Shown here: one piece after another, positions 52,575 through 61,400 of the stretch
Numbering within the stretch: position 1 is the first letter of the stretch
How the letters are laid out: each line of letters opens with the position of its first letter
NCBI GenBank assembly: GCA_047606825.1
Contig: JASGDY010000113.1
Coordinates: 1-64,000, forward strand
DNA from: Rhizosphaericola sp047606825
GTDB lineage: Bacteria > Bacteroidota > Bacteroidia > Chitinophagales > Chitinophagaceae
Direction of reading: 5' to 3'
DNA: 64,000 nt
Program-made: the position numbers and the translations under genes
Notes under the pieces: generated by a model
Told to the model about the DNA's origin: nothing
The model's input: the letters and a program-made list of their open reading frames with translations, nothing else
Database searches by the model: none

Positions 52575-53043
52575 CCATGTTGACGTAAAAAATAAAGAGG
52601 ATGGCCGATTTTATTCCGAGTCCAATCATTGGCGGCGTCGGCATATTATTGATAGGTCAATATCTTACAGTAAAAACTCGGTTTTCTCAGAATGGTGCGC
52701 ATGTTGAGGTCTGAAAATATGCGCGTCATGATCTAACTTGAAACTTGCAATATTCCTCACATCTCCTATAGCCATTTTCTACAACAAACAAGCCCTGTTT
52801 TTGTTATAAATTTCTGCACAGCGTTTTGTGGATATGCTTGTGTATTAGGCGCAAAACTTTTATTTTTGGGGTATAAGTTTGGACAAAAGGTGGATAACAT
52901 CAAGACCACAGTGGATAGTATGTGCGTTGTTTGTGGAATAAATTTCGTCGCGCCAAAATTTTTTCTGAAAAACGAAGTGCTTATTTTCGCCCTCTTGCTT
53001 CATGCGCCAAAGGCAGGTTCTGCCATAAACAGGGAAATACATA
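52575..53043. other. 469-bp intergenic region, dnaB leader with DnaA-box-like sites
   Basis: No gene is supported here. It holds an imperfect hairpin (GCGCAT...ATGCGC, about 52698-52725), a promoter-like TTG-N20-TATTTTTG ending at 52868, and four same-strand sequences close to the DnaA box TGTGGATAA: TGTGGATAT (52827-52835), GGTGGATAA (52889-52897), AGTGGATAG (52910-52918) and TGTGGAATA (52932-52940). A 67-codon open frame from 52866 overlaps the dnaB start and looks spurious. Confidence 0.5.
52838..52868 (+). promoter_or_regulatory. Candidate dnaB promoter
   Basis: TTG at 52838-52840, 20-base spacer, TATTTTTG (52861-52868), close to TTTG-N19-TAnnTTTG. Leader to ATG 53044 would be about 170 bases and includes three DnaA-box-like sites. 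Confidence 0.45.
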
Positions 53044-54597
53044 ATGGACAATTTTTCAAACATAAATAAAGACAAAAAAACATTCAGGCGGAAGCCTTCA
53101 TCTATCGATCTAAGTCCCATGATTTTCGGGAAAGTCCCACCGCAGGCCAAGGACCTGGAAGAGGCCGTGCTGGGTGCCGTGATGCTGGAAAAAGGTGCTT
53201 TTGACAACGTCATCGAGGTCATACAGGGCGAATGTTTCTACGTGGATGCCCACCAGAAAATATTTAAGTGTTTCCAGGATTTGGCGCAGAAAAGCATGCC
53301 TATCGATATGCTGACAGTCGTGGAAGAACTCAAGTCCAAGGGTGAGCTGGAAGAGGTCGGCGGCGCCTACTATATTTCCAGACTGACCAATGTCGTCACC
53401 TCCACCGCCAATATCGTCACGCACGCGCAGATCATCCTCCAGAAATTTATCCAGCGTGAACTTATCCGCATCAGCGGCGAAATCATCAAGGATGCCTACG
53501 AGGACAGCACCGATGTATTTGACCTGTTGGACGACGCAGAACAGAAAATGTTCAACATCACCAACAACTACCTAAAAAAGAACTACGACGAAATCGGCGA
53601 CGCGCTGGCAAAAGCCATTACGCGTATAGACAAACTGCGTTTCCAGACCGACGAAATCTCTGGCGTTCCCAGTGGATTTGATAAGATGGACAGGTTGACT
53701 TACGGCTGGCAGCCTTCTGACTTGATTATATTGGCTGCGCGTCCTGCCGTGGGTAAGACCGCATTTGCGTTGAACCTTATACGCAACGCGGCACTCAATC
53801 CGCGTAAACCGACACCCGTCGCTTTTTTCTCCTTGGAAATGAGTTCCGCGCAGCTCGTACAGCGTATCCTCTCCGCCGAAAGTGAGATACCTTTGGAAAA
53901 AATCGCCAGAGGCAAGCTGGAGGATTACGAATACCAACAGCTCCACCAGCGTGGCGTGAAACGGCTGGAGTCGGCTCCGATATATATCGACGACACCGCT
54001 GCGTTGAACATATTTGAGTTCCGTGCCAAGGCGCGCCGTCTGGTCAACAAACACGACGTGGGCTTGATCATCATCGACTATCTACAGTTGATGAGCGGCA
54101 GCGGTGACCGCAACAGCAACCGTGAACAGGAAATCAGTACGATTTCGCGTAACCTGAAAGTATTGGCCAAGGAACTGATGATTCCCATCATCGCACTCAG
54201 CCAGTTGAGCCGTGCCGTGGAAACCCGTAAGGAGAGCAAGATGCCACAGTTGAGTGACCTCCGCGAATCGGGTGCGATCGAGCAGGATGCCGACATGGTC
54301 ATGTTTATCTACCGTCCGGAATACTATGAAATCGGCACCAACGAAATGGGTGAAAGCACGCATGGCGAAACGCATATCCGTATTGCCAAGCACCGTAACG
54401 GTTCTTTGGACACGGTTAAACTGCGGGCACGTTTGGAAATCCAGAAGTTTGAAGAAATGGATGAAGACAATTTCGGCGGTGGCAACTGGAAACCGATACA
54501 ACCCCAGGACGACGGCGCGGGCGACGGCGCGCATTTCTTCATACAGGGCAGCAAGATGAACGACGGCAACTTTGACGACGGCCAGGATCCGTTTTAA
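53044..54597 (+). CDS. dnaB: Replicative DNA helicase DnaB
   Basis: 517-residue hexameric 5'-3' helicase of the replication fork. The N-terminal helical domain (about 32-135, VPPQAKDLEEAVLGAVML) is followed by a linker and a RecA-type ATPase domain with Walker A ARPAVGKT (232-239), Walker B LIIIDYLQLM and RESGAIEQDADMVMF near the C-terminus. No intein is present at the usual P-loop site. The acidic, Gly/Asp-rich tail (about 480-517) is a Bacteroidota feature. A small terminator follows, then the rpsF operon. Confidence 0.96.
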   Translation: MDNFSNINKDKKTFRRKPSSIDLSPMIFGKVPPQAKDLEEAVLGAVMLEKGAFDNVIEVIQGECFYVDAHQKIFKCFQDLAQKSMPIDMLTVVEELKSKGELEEVGGAYYISRLTNVVTSTANIVTHAQIILQKFIQRELIRISGEIIKDAYEDSTDVFDLLDDAEQKMFNITNNYLKKNYDEIGDALAKAITRIDKLRFQTDEISGVPSGFDKMDRLTYGWQPSDLIILAARPAVGKTAFALNLIRNAALNPRKPTPVAFFSLEMSSAQLVQRILSAESEIPLEKIARGKLEDYEYQQLHQRGVKRLESAPIYIDDTAALNIFEFRAKARRLVNKHDVGLIIIDYLQLMSGSGDRNSNREQEISTISRNLKVLAKELMIPIIALSQLSRAVETRKESKMPQLSDLRESGAIEQDADMVMFIYRPEYYEIGTNEMGESTHGETHIRIAKHRNGSLDTVKLRARLEIQKFEEMDEDNFGGGNWKPIQPQDDGAGDGAHFFIQGSKMNDGNFDDGQDPF

Positions 54598-54673
54598 GCG
54601 ACGAAAGGTCGATTGCCGTCTGGGCGGCATTGTTAAAGGAAACATTTTTATTGCTCTACACCGGGTCTTTGCT

Positions 54674-54702
54674 AATCCAACCAAGCGTTGGGTTTTTATT
54701 TT
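54674..54702 (+). terminator. Terminator after dnaB
   Basis: Eight-base-pair stem (AATCCAAC 54674-54681 with GTTGGGTT 54687-54694, one G-T pair) followed by TTTATTTT. Confidence 0.55.
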
Positions 54703-54730
54703 CATGGTACTCCATTTCAAATTATTTTAC

Positions 54731-54738
54731 TACCTTTG
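54731..54738 (+). promoter_or_regulatory. -7 box of the rpsF operon
   Basis: TACCTTTG followed by CA, a full TAnnTTTG match, 37 bases before ATG 54776. The short leader shows no hairpin with the CCG bulge of the S6:S18 autoregulatory element. Confidence 0.55.
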
Positions 54739-54775
54739 CACCTCAAATTTTTTTAATTAACCAAAAATCAGGGTA

Positions 54776-55132
54776 ATGAACAATTACGAATTGATGGCGA
54801 TTTTTACCCCTGTGCTTTCTGACGACGAGTTCAAAGCGTCCCAGAAAAAGTACACCGACTTCATCGAAGCCAACGGTGGTGCTATTGTGCACAGCAACCC
54901 TTGGGGACTAAAATCGCTGGCGTATCCTATCCAGAAGAAAACTACGGCAATCTACTGGGTATTGGAATATACTGCGCCATCCGACCTCAATGAAAAACTG
55001 AAAATTCAGTTTTTGCGCGACGACCAGTCGTTGCGTCACATGATCACTGTACTTGACAAACACGCCGTCGAGTACAATGCTAAAAAGAGAAGTGGCGTGC
55101 TTTCCGATACCGAAGAAAAAGTGGAGGCATAA
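54776..55132 (+). CDS. rpsF: 30S ribosomal protein S6
   Basis: 118-residue protein of the 30S subunit platform that pairs with S18. NNYELMAIFTPVLSDDEF at the start and WGLKSLAYPIQKKTTAIYWVLEY in the middle are family hallmarks. It begins the rpsF-rpsR-rplI operon; rpsR starts four bases after its stop. Confidence 0.96.
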   Translation: MNNYELMAIFTPVLSDDEFKASQKKYTDFIEANGGAIVHSNPWGLKSLAYPIQKKTTAIYWVLEYTAPSDLNEKLKIQFLRDDQSLRHMITVLDKHAVEYNAKKRSGVLSDTEEKVEA

Positions 55133-55136
55133 AATC

Positions 55137-55403
55137 ATGGCAAAAGCAAATGAAATCAAATACCTGACCGCTATCAAACAGGAACAACCCAAAAAGAAGT
55201 TCTGCCGTTTCAAAAGGTACGGTATCAAATACATCGACTACAAAGACGTTGAGTTCCTCAAAAAGTTCCTGAACGAGCAAGGTAAGACATTGCCGCGCCG
55301 TCTGACGGGCAACTCCCTAAAGTACCAACGTAAAGTCGCAACCGCTATCAAGCGCGCAAGACAGATGGCTCTGTTGCCTTACGTAACAGACCTTTTGAAA
55401 TAG
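55137..55403 (+). CDS. rpsR: 30S ribosomal protein S18
   Basis: 88-residue basic protein binding 16S rRNA with S6. KKKFCRFKRYGIKYIDYKDVEFLKKFL and the C-terminal LPRRLTGNSLKYQRKVATAIKRARQMALLPY are diagnostic. I chose ATG 55137; the frame is open upstream inside rpsF, but the added residues do not fit the family. Confidence 0.96.
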   Translation: MAKANEIKYLTAIKQEQPKKKFCRFKRYGIKYIDYKDVEFLKKFLNEQGKTLPRRLTGNSLKYQRKVATAIKRARQMALLPYVTDLLK

Positions 55404-55533
55404 TATTTTAAGGTTGTAGTAAGTTTTACTTACTGCTTACCCTTACAACTATATTTAGTCACCATTCCCTAATTCCCTTCGGTGGGAAGACAGTCCAAGG
55501 ACTGGGCTCTTGGGATCTAAACATGCAAACAAA
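55404..55533. promoter_or_regulatory. Structured rpsR-rplI spacer
   Basis: 130-base spacer, long for this operon. It has a perfect 7-bp hairpin AGTAAGT-TTT-ACTTACT (about 55418-55434) nested in an outer GTTGTA...TACAAC pair, then CCC-TTCGGT-GGG and CAGTCC-AA-GGACTG hairpins (about 55470-55502) before rplI. It may be a processing or attenuation element setting L9 output; no known leader family was recognised. Confidence 0.35.
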
Positions 55534-55980
55534 ATGCAAGTAATCTTAATCAAAGACGTAGACAATCTAGGTCAGGCGCACGAGTTGGTAACAGTGAAAA
55601 ACGGTTACGCTCGCAACTTCCTCATACCTAAGAAATACGCTGTCGAGGCAAGTATCGTCAACCTGAAACAGCTCAACGAAAAGTTGAAGGTAAAAGCGAA
55701 GAAGGAAGCTGCCCTGCTGGCTCAGATCAACGAAGTTATCGAAGTACTGAAAGGTGCTCCGGTGAAGATCGGTGCCAAGACCGGTACGACGGACAAAATC
55801 TTTGGACGTGTCACTTCCTTACAGGTTGCCCGTGCCATTACGGAGCAAAAAGGATACGAAATCGACCGCAAACGTATTTCCATCCCAGAAGAAGTAAAAG
55901 AAATCGGTACGCACAAGGCTGTCATCGACTTCGGCAACGGCAACGTTACGGAAATAGACTTTGAAGTCGTTTCTGAATAG
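55534..55980 (+). CDS. rplI: 50S ribosomal protein L9
   Basis: 148-residue two-domain protein: N-terminal rRNA-binding domain (MQVILIKDVDNLGQAHELVTVKNGYARNFLIPKKYA), a long connecting helix and a C-terminal domain with GKIFGRVTS-like (TDKIFGRVTSLQVARAI). I chose ATG 55534, the family start, over an in-frame codon at 55510. A perfect 17-bp hairpin terminator follows. Confidence 0.95.
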   Translation: MQVILIKDVDNLGQAHELVTVKNGYARNFLIPKKYAVEASIVNLKQLNEKLKVKAKKEAALLAQINEVIEVLKGAPVKIGAKTGTTDKIFGRVTSLQVARAITEQKGYEIDRKRISIPEEVKEIGTHKAVIDFGNGNVTEIDFEVVSE

Positions 55981-56001
55981 GTATTTGTCCCGTCAAGAAA
56001 C

Positions 56002-56039
56002 AAAAAACCGCCATCGTTGAAAAACGATGGCGGTTTTTT
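56002..56039 (+). terminator. Rho-independent terminator of the rpsF-rpsR-rplI operon
   Basis: Arms 56002-56018 and 56023-56039 pair perfectly over 17 bp with a GAAA loop; outer pairs are A6/T6, so the right arm ends in a T-run. Confidence 0.9.
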
Positions 56040-56078
56040 GTTTGAAAATTGTGTAGTTTTGTGAAGGGTGCATTTACC

Positions 56079-56180
56079 TTTGTTCACCTACGGTGGCTAC
56101 TTCGCGGTCGGTAAAGACCCCGCAATCTCTAGAATTTTTGCTGGCGTGGTGTCTCCACCGGCCAGCAAAAATTTGAAATG
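56079..56180. repeat. REP-like repeat copy
   Basis: Segment 56079-56115 (TTTGTTCACCTACGGTGGCT, then CGCGGTCGGT) is an inverted copy of part of 31740-31790. It is followed by a perfect 12-bp hairpin (56134-56145 with 56161-56172, ATTTTTGCTGGC) enclosing GTGGTGTCTCCACC, and by TTTGAAATG, as in the element at 7469-7585. Confidence 0.65.
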
Positions 56181-56262
56181 GACACTTCTATAAGGCTAGA
56201 TAATTGAACTTGGAATTAAACATTATAATGAAACGGAAGTCTAATGGATAGCTAGAATACGC

Positions 56263-56616
56263 ATGAACCCTACCAGATCCAAAATAGTAACTATTTTTTT
56301 GATGTTTCTTTTTTTTCAAAGAGTGGGTCCCGCCCTTTTTTTGAAAACGTATATCTGCGAGCATATCTATAAGGAACAGCCTATGGCAGTTTCTCTCTCT
56401 TATTACCAAAAAGGAAAGGTTAACTCCAAGAAGCTGATTTGTGCCAACAACCGGATCTATGAGATGTCCCAGGCTGTGACGTTTACTTCTATCGTCCCTC
56501 TTCCAGAGAAAACGATAAAGTATGTTGTGTACAATCTTTCGATGAGTGATTATTTTGTTTTCATAGGTACATTTCTAAAACACTCTGCTTTAAGAGGTCC
56601 TCCCCAAAACTGCTGA
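56263..56616 (+). CDS. Short uncharacterised protein, possibly exported
   Basis: 117-residue protein with an N-terminal hydrophobic stretch (about 8-27, IVTIFLMFLFFQRVGPALFL) that could be a signal or anchor, then a polar part with two cysteines (in YICEHIY and LICANNRI), a Pro-containing segment IVPLPEKTIKYVVYNL, a second hydrophobic stretch and the tail ALRGPPQNC. No family recognised with certainty; short proteins with a similar end occur in Bacteroidota beside metal or drug efflux genes. It precedes the TolC-RND-HlyD set by about 320 bp. Confidence 0.5.
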   Translation: MNPTRSKIVTIFLMFLFFQRVGPALFLKTYICEHIYKEQPMAVSLSYYQKGKVNSKKLICANNRIYEMSQAVTFTSIVPLPEKTIKYVVYNLSMSDYFVFIGTFLKHSALRGPPQNC

Positions 56617-56939
56617 ATTAAATAAAAAATGAAAAGCCCAAAGCATAATCGTTCGACGGCGCAGGCCAACAAAGGTTGGTACCCAGTGTCGTTTTGGCGA
56701 AACTGGCAAGAGCGACAATCGCAATGACCGATATTTTGCGGCTTATGTAATACTGTTTCCCTGCCGTTGGAAAAGGTGTAGGTATATCCTTGCAGTGCTG
56801 CTTTTGCGGGCTGTTTCTTAGGTGTGCTTATTTCACGCACAGTCCAGACATGTGCTGCTATTCAGCGGGTGTCGGTGGTGTTCCGTTGCCTTCCCAACCG
56901 TATTGAAATAAATCTTAACGCTTAAACCAACAATTGGTA
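56617..56939. other. 323-bp gap before the efflux operon
   Basis: No gene is supported. A plus-strand frame of 32 codons from 56628 and a minus-strand frame of 96 codons (56550-56840) are present but neither resembles a known protein. TATCCTTG near 56781 is a one-mismatch -7 box that could serve the efflux genes. No riboswitch was recognised; the stretch may be a decayed gene. Confidence 0.35.
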
Positions 56940-58349
56940 ATGTACGAAAAAAAATACGTGCCGAAGATGGCTATCTTGTTCGTTTTTCTTTTGCCCTATT
57001 GCTTAATGGCACAGGACAAAGTGTTGACGATACAGAATGCGATAGATTCGATGGCCAATAATTATGGTGTCATCAGGGCCAAAAGAAATATCGTCAGGCA
57101 ATCGCAATCGCAATTGGATTACAGCAAGCTCCAGGCTATCCCAGACCTTAACCTTTCCGTCGAGAATTTTTACGGAACGATAAACAGTGTCAATGGGCCA
57201 TCCTATAATTTGGGAAGCGGCGGTCTTGCTTCGTCCGGCCCCGTATTGTCCGGCCAGAACTGGAATGCGGCTTTTGGCGGACTTTACCTGGCGAATGTCA
57301 ACTGGAATTTTTTCTCTTTTGGAAAAATAAAAGAAGGCGTAAAAGTCTCCCGGTCCAACCTGGTCAGCAACGAAAAAGATTTGGACCAGGAAATTTTTCA
57401 GGATAAGGTAAAAGTGTGCGCGGCATATCTTAACCTGCTCGGGGCACAGCAACTTACGCGCGTTGCCCGCGACAACTATGAACGTGCTGTCATTGTTAAA
57501 AATGCCGTCGTACCCCGGGTATTGAGCAGCTTGAACGCGGGTGTGGATTCTTCCATCGCCGTGGCACAGGTATCCAGTGCGCAGATTGCGTGGACGCGCG
57601 CCAAGGACAAAGAACAGGAACTGTCGAACCAACTGATACTGTTGCTGGGAACGCGGGATACTTCGGAACCGGTATTGGACACGCTTTTTATCACGCGGAT
57701 TCCCGAAAATTTTCTCGACACGTCAAATTATTATTCCCCCCAGCATCCTGTTTTGCAATATTACAGCAGTAAGATTTTAGCGAGCAAGGAACAGGAAAAA
57801 TATCTGCACACACAGTTTTTTCCGACGTTTAGCCTATTCTCGTCCTATCAGTACCGCGCGTCGGGCTTTAAAAGCGGATATGGTGCAAGCGATCTGGATG
57901 CCTATTCCAGCAATTATTTTACAGGAGTGGGTGCCGGTCGGCAAAACTATCTAGTCGGTGTCGGCGTGTCGTGGAACCTCAGCAATCCGATACGTTACAA
58001 ACGACTCGTGCAGGCGCAGCGCAACCAGACGAGTGCCTTACTGGACATTTACGAAATGAACGACCAGCAGCTCAACGCACAGGTTGCCCTCGCCAACGCG
58101 AAGGTCAAAAACGCACTCTCCAACTATTACGAAATTCCCAAGCAGCTCAAAGCCGCCAACGATGCCTTTGTCCAGAAGACTGTCCAATATAAAAATGGTC
58201 TCAACACTATCATCGATGTGCAACAGGCGTTGTACCTGCTCAACAGTGCCGAAACGGACAAATATATCGCCTACAACAACGTATGGCAGGCTTTGCTGAT
58301 CAAAGCCGCCGCGGTTGGAGACCTCGACGTTTTTATACAAAAATTGTAG
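56940..58349 (+). CDS. TolC-family outer-membrane efflux protein
   Basis: 469-residue outer-membrane channel of a tripartite pump. It has a signal peptide (MAILFVFLLPYCLMAQ), then two internally repeated halves with long helices (GVIRAKRNIVRQSQSQLDYSKLQAIPDL and ALLDIYEMNDQQLNAQVALANAKVKNAL) as in the TolC fold. I chose ATG 56940 over the TTG two codons earlier. It begins the operon tolC-RND-hlyD. Confidence 0.87.
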   Translation: MYEKKYVPKMAILFVFLLPYCLMAQDKVLTIQNAIDSMANNYGVIRAKRNIVRQSQSQLDYSKLQAIPDLNLSVENFYGTINSVNGPSYNLGSGGLASSGPVLSGQNWNAAFGGLYLANVNWNFFSFGKIKEGVKVSRSNLVSNEKDLDQEIFQDKVKVCAAYLNLLGAQQLTRVARDNYERAVIVKNAVVPRVLSSLNAGVDSSIAVAQVSSAQIAWTRAKDKEQELSNQLILLLGTRDTSEPVLDTLFITRIPENFLDTSNYYSPQHPVLQYYSSKILASKEQEKYLHTQFFPTFSLFSSYQYRASGFKSGYGASDLDAYSSNYFTGVGAGRQNYLVGVGVSWNLSNPIRYKRLVQAQRNQTSALLDIYEMNDQQLNAQVALANAKVKNALSNYYEIPKQLKAANDAFVQKTVQYKNGLNTIIDVQQALYLLNSAETDKYIAYNNVWQALLIKAAAVGDLDVFIQKL

Positions 58350-58452
58350 TGTGTCAAGTAATGTCTTGTACTTAACGCAAGACAACAGAAAATTTATCAT
58401 TAAAAAAGCTATCGGCCGACAGTTAACAGCCAATAGCTAAAAAAATAAGAAT

Positions 58453-61400
58453 ATGGGTTTAATAAAAACGGCACTACGCAAACCAATCACCATCCTGGTA
58501 TTGGTCGCGGCACTCATCTTTTTTGGGATAGGAGCGGTCAAGAAAATCAAGATTGACATCTTTCCCAACATTGATCTGCCAGTGATATACATATCGCATC
58601 CTTATGGTGGATACACACCTTCGCAGATGGAAGCTTTCTTTGCCAAGAACTACGTCAATACGCTGTTGTATGTTTCGGGTCTTAAAAGTATAGAAACCAA
58701 GAATATACAAGGTTTGACTTTGATAAAGCTCACGTTTTACCAAGGAACCAACATGGCGCAGGCAGCAGCGGAAGTGACGGCTTTTTCGCAACGTTCACAG
58801 GCGAACTTTCCCAGTGGTTCGCAGCCTCCGTTCATCTTGCGGTTTGACGCATCGACCTTGCCTGTTGGGCAACTGGTGCTGAGCAGTCCGAAGCGGACGG
58901 TCAATGAGTTGCAGGATCTGGCCAATGTGTATGTACGGCCCAATTTCAATACGATTCCCGGACTGGTTTCCCCCGCCCCGTTTGGCGGGAATGCACGTAC
59001 TATCGTCATTAAAGTCAATCCCGAACTGATGCGGCAGCATGGCATCTCGCCCGACCAGATTGTGACGGCGTTGCGCAACAACAACCAGGCGACACCGTCC
59101 GGCAACGTGCACATTGGTAACTACAACTATGTGACACCCATCAATACGACAATTGATAAAATACAGGATTTTGGAAACATCCCTATTTACACGCAAAATG
59201 GTGTCGCCAACATTTATCTGAAAGATATTGCCACTATTGACGATGATGCCGACATCACGCAGGGTTATGTTCTGGTCAACGGCAAAAGGTCGGTGTACCT
59301 GCCTGTAACCAAGTCGTCCAGTGCCTCTACCTGGTCGGTCGTTCAAGGTTTACGCAAGGCGATTCCGACATTTCAGGCGCAGCTCCCACCGGATGTCAAA
59401 GTCAGTTATGAATTTGACCAGTCCGTCCAGGTGATGAATGCTGTCAAGAGTTTGATGACCGAGGGTGCTATCGGGGCGGTGCTGACAGGCTTGATGGTGT
59501 TGTTGTTTTTGGGCGACCCGAGAGGCGCGTTGATTGTCATCATCACGATACCGACCTGTATCATTTCGGCGGTGTTTTTCCTCAATCTTTTTGGGCAGAC
59601 AATCAATATCATGACCTTGAGCGGTCTGGCACTGGCGATTGGGATACTGGTCGACGAAAGTACGGTGACGATTGAGAATATCCACCAGCATCTCGACATG
59701 GGCAAGCCCAAGGCACTCGCAATATGGGACGCCTGTCAGGAAATAGCTTTTGCCAAACTGCTTGTCCTGTTCTGTATCCTCGCGGTCTTTGCACCGGCAT
59801 TTACGATGCAGGGAATTCCGGGTTCTTTGTTTTTGCCTCTTTCCTTGGCGATTGGTTTTTCCATGATTACTTCGTACTTCATGGCGCAGACTTTGGTGCC
59901 GATACTTTCCAACTGGATGTTGAAAGTCCACAAACACAAGCACGAAAAGAACGTACTCGAAGAGCCGGAAGCCGAACGGAAAAGCGAACTGGCGATGCGT
60001 GAAGATACCAACGACAACGGAAAAGTTTCCGGGTTTGAGCGTTTCCATCAGCGTTTTGTGCGTTTTATCACCCGGCTTTTCCGTATCAAGAAATCCGCTA
60101 TCATTGTGTATCTGGTCGTGGCATTTGCCGTGGTGGGCTTGCTGGTGACGCATATCGGGCGTGATATTTTGCCGTATTCCAATGCTGGACTTTTTCAGGT
60201 GCGACTGCGTGCGCCAGACGGTACAAGGGTAGAAGTAACGGAAAACTATGTGCTGAAAACCTTGGAACAGCTCAACCAGCAAGTCGGAAAGGACAATATC
60301 AAAATATCTTCCGCAATGGTCGGTATGCACGGCGGCGCGTTTTCGACCAATCCTATTTATCTGTTCATGGCAGGACCGCAGGAAGCCGTGCTGCAAGTGG
60401 CGTTCAAGGAAGATTACAAAGTCAATATGGATGAATTTAAGGATGCTTTCCGTGCGCGGATGAAAAAAGTGCTGCCGGAACTCAAGCTTTCTTTCGAGCC
60501 TATCGAACTGACCAGCAAGATATTGGCGCAAGGATCGCCTACACCGATAGAAGTGCAGATTAAAGGAAAAAACAAGGAACAGGATGCCGAGTATGCTGAA
60601 AAAGTTGTGGCAAAGCTCAAAGCCATTCCTTACCTCCGTGACGTGCAGATTGACGAGGCTATCCATTATCCGGCTATCAATGTCAATATCGACAGGGTGC
60701 GTGCTGCGCAGTTGGGAACGGATGTCAATACAGTTGCCCGGTCTCTCATCGCCGCCACGTCGTCCTCTCGTTACACGGAAAAAAACCTGTGGATCGATAC
60801 TAAAATCAACAATAGCTACAACGTGCAGGTACAGATTCCCATCAACCAGATGAACAGTCTCCAAAGCATCAAGGAAATTCCTGTCGTACCGAACCAGGCG
60901 CGTCCTTTGTTGCAAGATTTGGCTACGGTGACATTTGACACGACCGAAGGCGAAATTGATGATATAGGTGCTTTGCCTATCTTGAATGTCACAGCCAACC
61001 TGTACAAAAAGGATTTGGGTACGGCAACGGACGATGTGACGAAAGCAGTTAATAGCATTGGAGAATTGCCAAGAGGCCTGACGATGTCCGTCATGGGACA
61101 GAGCCCCGTATTGACGGACACTTTGGACAGTTTGCAGTCGGGACTATTGGTGGCGATAATCGTGATTATGCTCATGTTGACCGCCAATTTCCAGTCGTTC
61201 AAAGTGTCGCTGGTCGTGTTGAGTACCGTTCCTGCCGTGTTGGCCGGTTCGCTGTTGCTATTGAAGTTGACGGGCTGTACGTTGAATTTGCAGTCTTATA
61301 TGGGCATGATTATGTCCGTCGGCGTGTCTATTTCCAATGCGGTTTTGTTGGTTTCCAACGCGGAGTTACTTTGGAAGTCAGGCATGTCGGCGATGGAAGC

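Noticed and set aside
52866..53069. 67-codon frame in the dnaB leader with a CVVC motif
   Set aside because: It overlaps the dnaB start in another frame, lies in the predicted leader and matches no family; the CxxC is likely chance.
54739..54775. S6:S18 autoregulatory leader before rpsF
   Set aside because: The leader is only about 35 bases, A/T-rich and has no hairpin with a CCG bulge.
56550..56840. 96-codon minus-strand frame in the gap before tolC
   Set aside because: It overlaps the end of the 117-residue gene, and its product has mixed low-complexity content with no recognisable domain.
59350..60915. 521-codon open frame antisense to the RND pump gene
   Set aside because: It lies wholly inside a clearly real pump gene, its translation is rich in His, Arg and Gln with no hydrophobic or domain pattern, and it is explained by codon bias in the sense frame.
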